A stretch of 64,000 nt of DNA from an uncultured bacterium (GCA_937996235.1 CALKVK010000015.1:1-64000); one strand, 5' to 3'; positions 1-8,153 are shown, counted from the stretch's first letter. Notes: generated from the letters alone by a model not told the origin. Translations and numbers: made by a program.

Positions 1-320
1 CGCGTCGCCGGAGTCGCGATCTCTGCGTCGGCGCTCCTCGAACGGGGCGTTCAACTCCGACTTCGTCGCGCCTTCTTCCCTGGCGCTCGACTGCGTCGAG
101 CGCTCGCGTGCTCGCCGATCGCAGCCGCCACCGGCGGCTGCCCTCCGCTCCGGCCTGCGGCCTGCGCTCCGCGTTCGCTCGTCTCGAAGGCTCCGCAGGA
201 GCCTTCTCGTGCGGCTGCGCCGCACCCTCGCTCACCCCGCGGGCAAGCCGCGGAGGCTCGCACTCTCGCGCCTCCGGCTCGGCCGGGACGGACTGCCCTA
301 GCTGTGCAGTCCGAGCCCCT
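1..320. other. Hairpin-rich stretch with no recognisable gene
   Basis: No reading frame here resembles a known protein. The stretch is dominated by short perfect inverted repeats (listed separately) and by GC-rich low-complexity sequence. It may be the tail of an intergenic region whose left-hand gene lies outside the window. I see no promoter or RNA gene that I can support. Confidence 0.5.
83..312. repeat. Cluster of small perfect hairpins with mostly 3-base loops
   Basis: Inverted repeats are read directly: 83-103 (9-bp stem, loop TGC), 121-141 (9-bp stem, loop ACC), 186-206 (9-bp stem, loop GCA), 209-225 (7-bp stem, loop TGC) and 290-312 (7-bp stem GGACTGC/GCAGTCC, 9-base loop). The repeated use of 3-base loops within 150 bases is more regular than expected by chance even at this G+C content. 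They could be REP-like palindromes, transcript 3' ends or folded ends of a mobile element. Copies elsewhere in the genome cannot be seen from here. Confidence 0.55.
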
Positions 321-495
321 TGTAGACACCCCGGGTCTCCCGGTAGGTGGGCTTGTGTCAGGCAAGTTCCACCAACTTGAAGGAGGCCCCGGGATGCAGA
401 CGCATCGTAACGCGCGGACGACGTGGATCGGCCATCGGCTGATGGTCATGCGGGTGAGGGAGTTGGGTTGGAGCGTGGCGGCCGTGGCGTGTGCG
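321..495 (+). mobile_element. Left-end remnant of an IS481-family insertion sequence
   Basis: The stretch starts with TGTAGACACC, a plausible terminal inverted repeat of the TGT...ACA type used by IS481 elements. A Shine-Dalgarno-like AAGGAGG (379-385) and an ATG at 394 follow, and the encoded peptide matches the conserved start of IS481 transposases. The match stops after about 34 codons and no right end is found before dnaB, so most of the element has been deleted. The right junction lies between about 490 and 515, directly against the dnaB promoter region. Family assignment rests on recognising the transposase N-terminus. Confidence 0.65.
394..495 (+). pseudogene. Truncated IS481-type transposase (first ~34 codons)
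   Basis: The peptide begins MQTHRNARTTWIGHRL and continues through VRELGWSVAAVA. This fits the N-terminal helix-turn-helix of IS481 transposases, whose common pattern is M-x-x-H-x-N-A-x-x-T, then R-V-x-x-x-G-W-x-V-A-x-x-A. After residue 34 the frame continues into unrelated sequence. The rest of the helix-turn-helix and the whole DDE catalytic core are missing, so it cannot transpose. Confidence 0.65.
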
Positions 496-515
496 CACCG
501 CGCCTGCCGGGCGGC

Positions 516-521
516 TACAGT
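516..521 (+). promoter_or_regulatory. Candidate -10 box for dnaB
   Basis: TACAGT lies 9 bases before the dnaB ATG at 531. The same TANNNT pattern appears in front of several genes in this window. The short distance suggests a leaderless or very short leader transcript. No convincing -35 box is seen, and no Shine-Dalgarno sequence lies in the gap. Confidence 0.4.
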
Positions 522-530
522 GCGCGCTCC

Positions 531-3128
531 ATGGACCGCGTACCACCCCACGACGTCGAGGCCGAGATCGCCGTGCTCGGCTCCATGCTGCTCGACCCCG
601 AGGCGGCGGGCCGCGTCGCGGCGATCCTGCGCGCCGCCGACTTCTACCGCGGTCCGCACGGCGACGTCTTCCAGGTGCTGACCGAGGTCTACGACGCGAA
701 CCGCGCCATCGACGTGGTGCTGCTGCGCGAGGAGCTCGAGCGCCGCGGGCTGCTCGAGCGCATCGGCGGCGTGGCGTTCCTCTCGCGACTCGTCGCGTCG
801 GTGCCGACGGCGGCGAACGCGGAGCACTACGCGCGCATCGTCCACGAGAAGGCGCTGCGCCGCACGGTGATCGGCGCCGCGAACTCGATCGAGCGCGAGG
901 CCTACGAGGGCGACCGCAGCGCGCGCGATCTCGTCGACTTCGCCGAGAGCTGCTTCTTCGAGATCGACAAGAAGACCGACGGCGGCGAGGCGACGCACAT
1001 CAAGGACATCCTGAACGAGACGTTCCGCCGCATCGACGCGCTGCAGCAGCAGGAAGGCAGCCTGACCGGCGTGCCCACGGGCTTCTACGACCTCGACGAC
1101 ATGACGTCGGGCCTGCAGGGCGGCGAGCTGATCGTGGTCGCGGCGCGCCCGTCGATGGGCAAGACGACGTTCTGCCTGAACGTCGCCGAGCACGCCGCCG
1201 TGGCCGAGAACACGCCGGTCGCGATCTTCAGCCTCGAGATGTCGAAGGACGCGCTGGTGCAGAACATGCTCTGCTCGCGGGCGCGCGTCGATGCGCTCAA
1301 GCTGCGCCGCGGCTTCCTGCGCGACGAGGACTGGGGGCGCATCTCGCAGGCGCTCGGCAAGCTCGGCGAGGCGAAGATCTACATCGACGACACGCCCGGC
1401 CTCTCGCCGCTGCTGCTGCGCGCGAAGGCGCGCCGACTGCGCGCGCAGCGCGGCATCGGCCTGATCATCATCGACTACCTGCAGCTCATGGAGGTGCCGT
1501 CGACGGGGCGCGGCGACGCGAACCGCCAGGCCGAGATCTCGTACATCTCGCGCTCGATCAAGAGCCTCGCGCGCGAGCTCGGCGTCCCGATCATCGCGCT
1601 CAGCCAGCTGAACCGCGGCGTGGACAGCCGCGAGGACCACCGCCCGCGCATGAGCGACCTGCGTGAGTGCGTCACCGGCGATACGCCGGTGAATCTCGCG
1701 GACGGTCGCCGCGTCCCCATCTCGGAGCTCGTCGACGCGACGCCAGTCGTGCTCGCCTTCGACGGCACGGGCGTCGTCGCTGCGCGTTCCGAGCGCGTCT
1801 GGCGCGTGGGCCGCAGGCCAGTGCTCGCACTGCGAACCGCGAGCGGACGCACGCTCCGGTGCACGGGTCGACACCGGGTTCTCGCCGAGCGCGGGTGGAC
1901 ACGGGCCGACGAGCTGGGGCCCGGGTCACGGATCGCGCTCGTGCGGCGCGTGCCGGAGCCGGCAGAGCCCATTTCGTGGCCCGAGCTGCGCATCGCGCTA
2001 CTGGGACAGCTCATCGGCGACGGCAGCTACCTCGTCGGAGCCCCGCTGCGCTACACGACGGCGGACGAGCAGAACGCTCGGATCGTGACGGATGCCGCGG
2101 TCCACGAATTCGGCTGCCGCGTCACCCGCCACGCCGGACGCGGCAACTGGTTCCAACTCGTCATCGCCGGCAACGGCGACCGCCGGCACCCCGCGGGCGT
2201 CAACCGTTGGCTGCGCGAGCTCGGCGTGTTCGGGCAGCGCTCCCACGAGAAGCGGCTACCCGCGGACGTGTTCCGCCTGCCGGACGTCCAGGTCGCCACG
2301 CTCCTCCGTCACCTCTGGGCGACGGACGGCACGATCTGGACACGCGTCCGCGGTAAGGGGAGTCACCGCGTGCAGTTCGGCACGTCGAGTCAGGGTCTCG
2401 CACGCGACGTCGCCGCGCTTCTCCTGCGGCTCGGGATCGTCGCGCGTGTCTCGACGACGCCGCAGCGCCGTGGCCGCCCCGTCTGGAACGTCCTCGTGTC
2501 GGGCGCGCGGTCGCAGGCGCTGTTCCTCGAGCGCGTCGGCGCGTTCGGACCTCGGGCGACGCAGGCGACCCGTCTGCGAGAGGCGTTGGCGCGCGCCACG
2601 CCGGGGACGAACGTCGACCCGCTACCGAACTCGTGGTTCGACGACGTCCGCGCGACGATGCGTCGTCAGGGCGTGTCGCAGCGGCGCATGGCCGCCTTGC
2701 GCGGGACGAGCTACGGCGGCGACGCCCACTTCGGGTTCTCCCCTTCGCGCACCGTCTTCCTCGAGTACGCAGCGCTCCTCGGAGACGAGTCGCTCGCAGC
2801 GCGCGCCACGGAGCACGTGTTCTGGGACCGGATCGAGTCCGTCGAGCCCGCCGGGCACCAGGAGGTCTACGACCTCACGGTGCCGGGTCCCGCCTCGTGG
2901 CTCGCGGACGGGCTGGTGAGCCACAACTCGGGCGCCATCGAACAGGACGCCGACGTGATCATGTTCCTGTACCGGCCCGAGTACTACGAGTTGGACCCGG
3001 ACCGCCGCGCGGAGCTCGCGGGTCAGGCCGAGGTGATCATCGGCAAGCAGCGCAACGGGCCGACGGGCACGGTGAACCTCACGTTCCTCGCGCAGTACAT
3101 GCGCTTCGAGAGCGCCGCGAAGTTCTGA
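531..3128 (+). CDS. dnaB: Replicative DNA helicase DnaB, intein-containing
   Basis: This is the hexameric helicase that unwinds the replication fork. The precursor is 865 residues; removing the 420-residue intein leaves 445, normal for DnaB. The N-terminal primase-interaction domain covers roughly residues 1-100. The Walker A loop RPSMGKTT lies near residue 207, and the Walker B stretch IIIDYLQLM and the QLNRGV motif precede the intein. The C-extein starts SGAIEQDADVI. The ATG at 531 is chosen because DnaB-like sequence begins right there and the in-frame sequence upstream is the IS remnant. In many bacteria dnaB follows rplI; here it lies near rplI but is transcribed convergently toward the intervening flavin oxidoreductase gene. 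Confidence 0.95.
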   Translation: MDRVPPHDVEAEIAVLGSMLLDPEAAGRVAAILRAADFYRGPHGDVFQVLTEVYDANRAIDVVLLREELERRGLLERIGGVAFLSRLVASVPTAANAEHYARIVHEKALRRTVIGAANSIEREAYEGDRSARDLVDFAESCFFEIDKKTDGGEATHIKDILNETFRRIDALQQQEGSLTGVPTGFYDLDDMTSGLQGGELIVVAARPSMGKTTFCLNVAEHAAVAENTPVAIFSLEMSKDALVQNMLCSRARVDALKLRRGFLRDEDWGRISQALGKLGEAKIYIDDTPGLSPLLLRAKARRLRAQRGIGLIIIDYLQLMEVPSTGRGDANRQAEISYISRSIKSLARELGVPIIALSQLNRGVDSREDHRPRMSDLRECVTGDTPVNLADGRRVPISELVDATPVVLAFDGTGVVAARSERVWRVGRRPVLALRTASGRTLRCTGRHRVLAERGWTRADELGPGSRIALVRRVPEPAEPISWPELRIALLGQLIGDGSYLVGAPLRYTTADEQNARIVTDAAVHEFGCRVTRHAGRGNWFQLVIAGNGDRRHPAGVNRWLRELGVFGQRSHEKRLPADVFRLPDVQVATLLRHLWATDGTIWTRVRGKGSHRVQFGTSSQGLARDVAALLLRLGIVARVSTTPQRRGRPVWNVLVSGARSQALFLERVGAFGPRATQATRLREALARATPGTNVDPLPNSWFDDVRATMRRQGVSQRRMAALRGTSYGGDAHFGFSPSRTVFLEYAALLGDESLAARATEHVFWDRIESVEPAGHQEVYDLTVPGPASWLADGLVSHNSGAIEQDADVIMFLYRPEYYELDPDRRAELAGQAEVIIGKQRNGPTGTVNLTFLAQYMRFESAAKF
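1668..2927 (+). other. DnaB intein with LAGLIDADG homing endonuclease
   Basis: This in-frame insertion of 420 residues sits between SDLRE and SGAIEQDAD of DnaB. It starts with the nucleophile Cys (CVTGDTP, block A), has a TGRH motif about 65 residues in (block B), and ends ADGLVSHN followed by Ser, the pattern of the C-terminal splice site (blocks F and G). Two dodecapeptide motifs, LLGQLIGDG near intein residue 111 and LLRHLWATDG near residue 212, mark a LAGLIDADG endonuclease. All expected splicing residues (Cys1, block B His, penultimate His, Asn420, +1 Ser) are present, so it should splice. The position is near the insertion point of the cyanobacterial DnaB intein, two residues upstream as I recall that site. 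Confidence 0.93.
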
Positions 3129-3153
3129 CGCCCGTGCGCGCGGGGCGCCGGCG

Positions 3154-4503
3154 TCACGCGTCCGCCCACGGCGGCGGGAGCAGGCGGCGGCGCCCGTCGG
3201 CGCTCCGCGCGACGTCGCCCTCTCCGTGCTGCACCGGGAGCCGGTCCCACAGGCGGCACGTCACCTCGAGGTGCCGCTGGTCGAGGGCCTCGCAGTAGTT
3301 CGTGTACTCGCAGCGGCGCACGGCCGCGCCGCGGCCGCTGCGCACCTTCTCCCACCAGTCCGGGTCCGCGAGCGACTGCCGCGCCGCGGCGACGTAGTCG
3401 GCCGCGCCGTCGGCGAGCAGGCGCTCGGCGAGCTCGAAGGAGTTGACGCCGCCGGCGGCCACCACCGGCGTCGCGTGGCCGTCGGCGCGCACGGCCGCGC
3501 GCACCGCAGCGGCGAGGTGCGCGTTGCGCCCGAAGGGCGGCGCACCCGCGGCGTACACGGTCGGCATGCACTCGTGTCCGCTCGGCCCCGTGTACGGGTA
3601 CGCGGCCTCGCCGACGCGCGGCTGCCGGGCGTCCTCGAAGCGGCCGCCCTTCGACACCGACAGGAAGTCCATGCCGGCCGCGGCGAAGCGTCGCGCGTAC
3701 GTGCACGCGTCCGCGATGCGCGACCCGCCCTCGATGACCTCGTCGCCGAGGAACCGGCAGCCGACGACGAACCCGCGCGAGACGGCCGCGCGCACGGCCG
3801 CGAAGACCTCGAGCGGCAGCCGCACGCGCCCCTCCGGGTCGCCGCCGTAGCCGTCGTCGCGGTCGTTCGTACGCGAGAGGAACGACGCCATCGTGTACGC
3901 GTGGGCGTAGTGCAGCTCGACGCCGTCGAAGCCCGCGGCCTCCGCGCGCCGCGCGGCCGCGGCGAACAGATCGGGGAGCACGCGCGGCAGCTCGCGCACG
4001 TGCGGCAGGTGCAGGTCGGTGACGCGCTCGCGGTAGCCGTGCGAGAGGTCCTCGAGTTCGCGCGCGGAGAGCACGTCGCGCCACCCGGCGCCGTCGAGCG
4101 CCGCGAGCGCCGCGCGCACCGCCTCCTCGGGAGCCGCGAGCCACGCGTCGTCGGAGCGCAGGCGCGCCAGCGCCGCGCGGTGTGCGTCGCGCAGGACGAG
4201 GTGCCGCGCGAAGTACTTCGCCGGCTCCGGCCGGCGGCGGATCGCGAGGAAGTCGATGAGCTGCACGAGGAGTCGCGTCGCGCCGCCGGAGTGCGTGCGC
4301 ACCGCGTCGGCGATGCGCGCGAGCCCGGGCACGAAGCGGTCGTCGCCGGCGCGCAGCAGCGGGCCGCTCGGCACGTCCCGGATGCCCGTCGCCTCGACGA
4401 CGAGCACGCCGGGCCGCCCGGCGGCGAAGCGTCCGTACCACGCGACGACGGCGTCCGAGGCGAAGCCCTCGTCGGTGGCGCGCCACGGCACCATCGCGGG
4501 CAC
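3154..4503 (-). CDS. NADH:flavin oxidoreductase, Old Yellow Enzyme family
   Basis: This is an FMN-dependent TIM-barrel ene-reductase type enzyme; the substrate cannot be inferred. Family signatures include ELHYAHAYTMASFLSRTNDR followed by DGYGG (the H-x-A-H-x-Y...N-R-x-D-x-Y-G-G motif), GCRFLGDE, and the phosphate-binding stretch VVAAGGVNS. The first normal start codon in frame is GTG at 4503, giving 449 residues. Family-like sequence (SRLFAPGRLGA) continues in frame upstream to about 4605 without any ATG, GTG or TTG. The true start may therefore be unusual, or the N-terminus may be damaged. The gene converges on dnaB with only 25 bases between the stop codons. Confidence 0.85.
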   Translation of the reverse strand: MPAMVPWRATDEGFASDAVVAWYGRFAAGRPGVLVVEATGIRDVPSGPLLRAGDDRFVPGLARIADAVRTHSGGATRLLVQLIDFLAIRRRPEPAKYFARHLVLRDAHRAALARLRSDDAWLAAPEEAVRAALAALDGAGWRDVLSARELEDLSHGYRERVTDLHLPHVRELPRVLPDLFAAAARRAEAAGFDGVELHYAHAYTMASFLSRTNDRDDGYGGDPEGRVRLPLEVFAAVRAAVSRGFVVGCRFLGDEVIEGGSRIADACTYARRFAAAGMDFLSVSKGGRFEDARQPRVGEAAYPYTGPSGHECMPTVYAAGAPPFGRNAHLAAAVRAAVRADGHATPVVAAGGVNSFELAERLLADGAADYVAAARQSLADPDWWEKVRSGRGAAVRRCEYTNYCEALDQRHLEVTCRLWDRLPVQHGEGDVARSADGRRRLLPPPWADA

Positions 4504-4640
4504 CCACGTGCGCGACGTGGTGGCGCACGCGGCGCCGAGCCGCCCGGGCGCGAAGAGGCGCGAGGCGGCGGCCTGCGCGGCGTCGGGCCAGCGCGCGGGC
4601 GGGATCGGATGACGCGCGCGCGGCGTGCCCGCGTACGCAG

Positions 4641-4668
4641 CGGGCTCCCCCCGCGAGGAGGGAGCCCG
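4641..4668 (-). terminator. Hairpin after rplI
   Basis: A perfect 9-bp stem CGGGCTCCC/GGGAGCCCG lies just past the rplI stop codon. There is no clear T-run on either side, so it may act as a 3'-end stabiliser or a weak terminator for the ribosomal cluster. It also falls in the region where the oxidoreductase would need its start. Confidence 0.5.
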
Positions 4669-4694
4669 TGGATTCGGCTGGGGCCGGGGGGCGT

Positions 4695-5159
4695 CTACGA
4701 CGCGCTCTCCGGCGGCGGCTCGACGACGTACAGCTTCACGGTGCCGACGACGTCGGTGAAGAGCTTGAGCGGCACCTCGTAGATCCCGAGGGCCTTGATC
4801 GGCTCGGCGAGCTCGACCTGCTTCGCGTCCACGGCGACGCCCTCGCGGACGATCGCCTCCGCGACCATGGCCGCGGTGACGGAGCCGTAGAGCGTTCCGC
4901 CCTCGCCGGCGCGCGCCTCGACGCTCACCGAGAGGTTCGAGAGGACACTCGCCTGCGCGAGCGCCTCCTCGCGGCGCTGCGCCGCCTCGGAGGCGACGCG
5001 GCGCTTGTGCGCCTCGGCCTGGCGCAGCGCGTCGGCCGAGACCGGCGCGGCGAGGCGGCGCGGGAAGAGGAAGTTGCGGGCGAAGCCCGGGCGCACGCGG
5101 ACGATCTCGCCCGCGCTGCCGAGGCCCTCGACCTCCTTCAGCAGCATCAGCTTGAGCAT
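4695..5159 (-). CDS. rplI: 50S ribosomal protein bL9
   Basis: The 154-residue protein has the usual bL9 layout. The N-terminal rRNA-binding domain carries GSAGEIVRVRPGFARNFLFP, a long connecting helix rich in Ala, Glu and Arg covers about residues 45-75, and a C-terminal domain follows. The ATG at 5159 follows rpsR by 10 bases, with a GGAGG about 5 bases upstream (GAGGCGGAG region). It is the last gene of the glmU-to-rplI series and precedes the hairpin at 4641-4668. Confidence 0.97.
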   Translation of the reverse strand: MLKLMLLKEVEGLGSAGEIVRVRPGFARNFLFPRRLAAPVSADALRQAEAHKRRVASEAAQRREEALAQASVLSNLSVSVEARAGEGGTLYGSVTAAMVAEAIVREGVAVDAKQVELAEPIKALGIYEVPLKLFTDVVGTVKLYVVEPPPESAS

Positions 5160-5169
5160 CTCCGCCTCC

Positions 5170-5406
5170 TCAGCGCGCCACGTAGGGCATGAGCGCCATG
5201 AAGCGGGCGTACTTGATCGCCGCCTTGAACTGGCGCTGGTGACGGGCGCAGTTGCCCGACCGCTTGCGGGAGAACATCTTCCCCTGCCCCGTCGAGAGAC
5301 GGGACAGCGTGTGGATGTCCTTCCAGTCCACGTACTGCACGTTGGCGCGGCAGAAGCGGCAGCGACCGCGCGAGTACTTCTTGAACCGACGCTTGCTCTT
5401 GTCCAT
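5170..5406 (-). CDS. rpsR: 30S ribosomal protein bS18, zinc-binding (C+) form
   Basis: The 78-residue protein binds bS6 in the 30S platform. The motif CRFC near residue 16 and NCARH near residue 52 supply Cys/His ligands typical of the zinc-containing C+ version of bS18; many bacteria have a C- version. The ATG at 5406 overlaps the end of rpsF by one base, so the two partners are probably translationally coupled. No single-strand DNA-binding protein gene lies between rpsF and rpsR, where it is often found. Confidence 0.97.
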   Translation of the reverse strand: MDKSKRRFKKYSRGRCRFCRANVQYVDWKDIHTLSRLSTGQGKMFSRKRSGNCARHQRQFKAAIKYARFMALMPYVAR

Positions 5407-5930
5407 CAGTCGTTGCCTCCGTCGTCGTCCGACGACTCCTCACCGTCGCCCGAGAAGCCCTCGCGATCGCCGCGGCTCTCACGCCGCTCGCGCCCACGGC
5501 CTCCGCCTCCGCCGAAGCCGCGCCGATCGTCGTCGTCGTCGTCCTCGATCGTCGTCGTGACCTCGAGCGTGTCCGGGACGGGCTGGTCCTCGGGCAGCGC
5601 CAGGATCAGGAAGCGCAGCACCTCCTCGCGCAGGAGGAGGTCGCCGCGGATCTTCGTGATCGCGTCCGTCGGCGCGTGGAAGTACGCCAGGTAGTAGGCG
5701 CCGCGCCGCTGCTTCTTCACCGGGTAGGCGAGCTTGCGCTCGTCCCACTTGCCGTTCAGCGCGAGCTCCGCGCCGTAGCGCTGGAGGATCCCGGTGACGA
5801 CGCCGACCGTGGCGTCCCAGTCCTTCACCGCCTGCGCGCTGTCGAGCAGGAACATGCCTTCGTAGGTTCGCAACTGAGCCTCCGTGGGGAGCGCGCGCGG
5901 CAGCCGTCGGGCGCCGCCCGCTCCCGTCAT
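5406..5930 (-). CDS. rpsF: 30S ribosomal protein bS6 with a long low-complexity tail
   Basis: The bS6 fold is clear from TYEGMFLLD, LAYPVKKQRRGAYYLAYF and VLRFLIL. At 174 residues it is much longer than the usual ~95-135. About 20 residues precede the conserved start, and the last ~55 residues are Asp-, Gly- and Arg-rich (a run of six Asp, then Gly/Arg repeats, then acidic). The ATG at 5930 overlaps the pth stop as ATGA, which supports this start, although a shorter product beginning nearer TYEGMF cannot be excluded. It forms a heterodimer with bS18, encoded next. Confidence 0.95.
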   Translation of the reverse strand: MTGAGGARRLPRALPTEAQLRTYEGMFLLDSAQAVKDWDATVGVVTGILQRYGAELALNGKWDERKLAYPVKKQRRGAYYLAYFHAPTDAITKIRGDLLLREEVLRFLILALPEDQPVPDTLEVTTTIEDDDDDDRRGFGGGGGRGRERRESRGDREGFSGDGEESSDDDGGND

Positions 5931-6487
5931 CCGTTGTGCCTGTTCATCGCCGCCTGCGTGCCGAGCCGTACCCAGTCCTCCACGCAGTCGGCCGCGCGGT
6001 CGTACGCGTCCTCGATGGTCTTCTTCTCCGAGGGGCGGAAGCGGGTCAGCACGAACTCGACCGAGCCGCCCGGGGGCGCCTCGCCGATGCCGATCCGCAG
6101 CCGCGGGAACTCCTCGGTGCCGAGGGCCGCCACGACCGAGCGCATGCCGTTGTGTCCGCCCGCGGAACCCGCGGCGCGCAGCCGCACGGTCCCGAGGGGC
6201 AGGTTGAAGTCGTCCACCACCAGGAGCACGTGCTCGAGCGGCAGCTCACGCTCGCGCGACAGGCGCGACACCACGGGACCGGTCAGGTTGACGTAGGTGT
6301 GCGGCTCGACGAGCCACACCTCCTCGCTCCCGACCCGGCCGCGGGCGACGGCGGCGTTCAGCCGCCGGTCCCGCTCGAACGCCATGGCGTTGCGCGACGC
6401 CACGCGCTCGACGACCTCGAAGCCCGCGTTGTGGCGGGTTCCGAGGTACTCCTTGCCCGGGTTGCCGATGCCCACGACGAGCCGCAT
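5927..6487 (-). CDS. pth: Peptidyl-tRNA hydrolase
   Basis: Pth recycles peptidyl-tRNA released from stalled ribosomes by cleaving the ester bond. The 186-residue protein starts MRLVVGIGNPGKEY and carries the catalytic His in TRHNAG (residue 19), the Asp in VVDDFNLPLG and the Asn in GGHNGMRS, matching the family active site. The start is 3 bases past the rplY stop. Placement between rplY and rpsF is common in many bacteria. Confidence 0.97.
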   Translation of the reverse strand: MRLVVGIGNPGKEYLGTRHNAGFEVVERVASRNAMAFERDRRLNAAVARGRVGSEEVWLVEPHTYVNLTGPVVSRLSRERELPLEHVLLVVDDFNLPLGTVRLRAAGSAGGHNGMRSVVAALGTEEFPRLRIGIGEAPPGGSVEFVLTRFRPSEKKTIEDAYDRAADCVEDWVRLGTQAAMNRHNG

Positions 6488-6490
6488 TCC

Positions 6491-7126
6491 TCAGTCGGCG
6501 TCCTCGGAGGACGCGCCCTCGGCGGCGTCGCCCTCCGCGGCCTCGTCGCCCTCGCCCGCGTCCGCAGGGGCCGACGGCGCGCGCGGGATCGCGACGGACA
6601 CGATGACGTCCGCCGCGTCCACCGCGAGCCGGACGCGCTCGGGGAGCGGGATCTCGCCCGCGTGCACGGCGCCGCCCACGTCCAGGTCGGCCACCACCAC
6701 GGTGATGAACTCCGGGATGTCCGCGGGCAGGCACGCCACCTCGAGCGTGTCGGAGAGCACGGTCATCACGCCGCCCGACGACAGGCCCTTGGGCGTGCCC
6801 TCGAAGTGCAGCGGCACGGCGAGCTCCAGTTCGTGCTCGGGGTGCAGCCGCAGGAAGTCGGCGTGCACGACGCGCACGCCGAGCGCGTCCCACTGCACGT
6901 CCTTGAGCAGCACGCGGGCCGCACCGATCTCGTCCATCTCGAGATCGATCACGCGTGCCCCGTGATCCAGCGCGTGCCGGAACGCACGCGTGTCCACCGC
7001 GATGTGGCGCGGCTCCCGGCCCTCGCCGTAGACGACGGCGGGGAGCGCCCCCGCGCGCCGCAGGCGGCGGGCGTGCGCCGTCCCCGCGCCTGCGCGCGGC
7101 TCGGCCTTCAACGTCACGACCTTCAT
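6491..7126 (-). CDS. rplY: 50S ribosomal protein bL25 (CTC/TL5 form)
   Basis: This 5S rRNA-binding protein of 211 residues has the N-terminal L25 domain (PAVVYGEG) and the extra C-terminal beta domain of the CTC/TL5 type (FITVVVADLDVGG, EIPLPERV). An acidic Ala/Glu/Asp-rich tail of ~30 residues follows. The ATG at 7126 is chosen for the start MKVVTLKAEPR and the GGAGG seven bases upstream. It lies between prs and pth. Confidence 0.95.
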   Translation of the reverse strand: MKVVTLKAEPRAGAGTAHARRLRRAGALPAVVYGEGREPRHIAVDTRAFRHALDHGARVIDLEMDEIGAARVLLKDVQWDALGVRVVHADFLRLHPEHELELAVPLHFEGTPKGLSSGGVMTVLSDTLEVACLPADIPEFITVVVADLDVGGAVHAGEIPLPERVRLAVDAADVIVSVAIPRAPSAPADAGEGDEAAEGDAAEGASSEDAD

Positions 7127-7202
7127 CTCGTTGCCTCCGTGCGGGCGTTCTCTGCCGGGGCGCCCGCGTCCCCTCGGATGCCTGTGGGTGCGCCGCCCCC
7201 GC

Positions 7203-8153
7203 TCAGAGCGGGAACAGCTTCGAGACAGAACGGCCCTGGTGGATGCGCAGGATCGCGTCGCCCAGCAGGTCCCCGCAGGGCAGCACGCGCACGCCCGCGG
7301 GGCTCGACTCGCGCATCGGGATCGTGTCCGTGACCACCACGGAGTCGATCGGCGCCGCCTCGAGGCGCTCCTTCGCCGGACCGCAGAACACGGCGTGCGT
7401 GGCGCACACGTGCACCTCGCTCGCACCGTTCTGGCGCAGCGCGCGCGACGCCTCGGAGACCGTGCCCGCGGTCGAGATCATGTCGTCCACGAGGATGCAG
7501 CGCTTGCCGTCCACGCTGCCGATGACGTGCACGGCCTCGGCCTGCTCGGACGACACGCGGCGCTTGTCCACGATCGCCAGGCTGAGCCCGAGGAGCTTCG
7601 CGTACGCGCGCGCCTGCTTGATGCCGCCGACGTCCGGCGCCACCACGCAGCCGTCCTTGATGTCGCGCATGCCCTCGCGCTCCCAGTGGTCCACGAACAC
7701 GCGCGACGCGTAGAGGTGGTCCACCGGGATGTCGAAGAAGCCCTGGATCTGCGGCGCGTGCAGGTCGAGCGCGACGACGCGGTCGACGCCCGAGCGCGCG
7801 ATCAGGTTGGCGACCAGCTTGGCCGTGATCGGGACGCGGCCCTCGTCCTTGCGGTCCTTCCGCGCGTAGCCGAAGTACGGGATCACCGCCGTCACGCGGG
7901 CCGCCGAGGCGCGGCGCAGCGTGTCGACGAGGATCATGACCTCCATCAGGCTCTCGTTGACCGGCGGACACGTGGACTGCACGACGAAGACGTCGCGGCC
8001 GCGCACGTCCTCGTTGATCTTCACATTGATCTCGCCGTCCGGGAACCGGCCGACGAGCGCGTCGCCGAGCGGGATCTCGAGCCGCCGGCAGACGGCGTGC
8101 GCGAGGTCGCGGTGCACCGTGCCGGTGAAGACCTGCAGCGGACCGAGGATCAT
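7203..8153 (-). CDS. prs: Ribose-phosphate pyrophosphokinase (PRPP synthetase)
   Basis: This enzyme makes PRPP from ribose 5-phosphate and ATP for nucleotide, NAD, His and Trp synthesis. The 316-residue length is typical. Signatures are FPDGEINVKI, the metal- and ribose-phosphate-binding stretch DLHAPQIQGFFDIPVDHLYA and the PRPP loop LVDDMISTAGT. The ATG at 8153 overlaps the glmU stop (ATGA) and has GGGAGG just upstream. The glmU-prs-rplY order is widespread. Confidence 0.97.
   Translation of the reverse strand: MILGPLQVFTGTVHRDLAHAVCRRLEIPLGDALVGRFPDGEINVKINEDVRGRDVFVVQSTCPPVNESLMEVMILVDTLRRASAARVTAVIPYFGYARKDRKDEGRVPITAKLVANLIARSGVDRVVALDLHAPQIQGFFDIPVDHLYASRVFVDHWEREGMRDIKDGCVVAPDVGGIKQARAYAKLLGLSLAIVDKRRVSSEQAEAVHVIGSVDGKRCILVDDMISTAGTVSEASRALRQNGASEVHVCATHAVFCGPAKERLEAAPIDSVVVTDTIPMRESSPAGVRVLPCGDLLGDAILRIHQGRSVSKLFPL

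Noticed and set aside
423..530. dnaB start upstream of 531
   Set aside because: The in-frame upstream residues come from another frame of the IS remnant and do not resemble DnaB.
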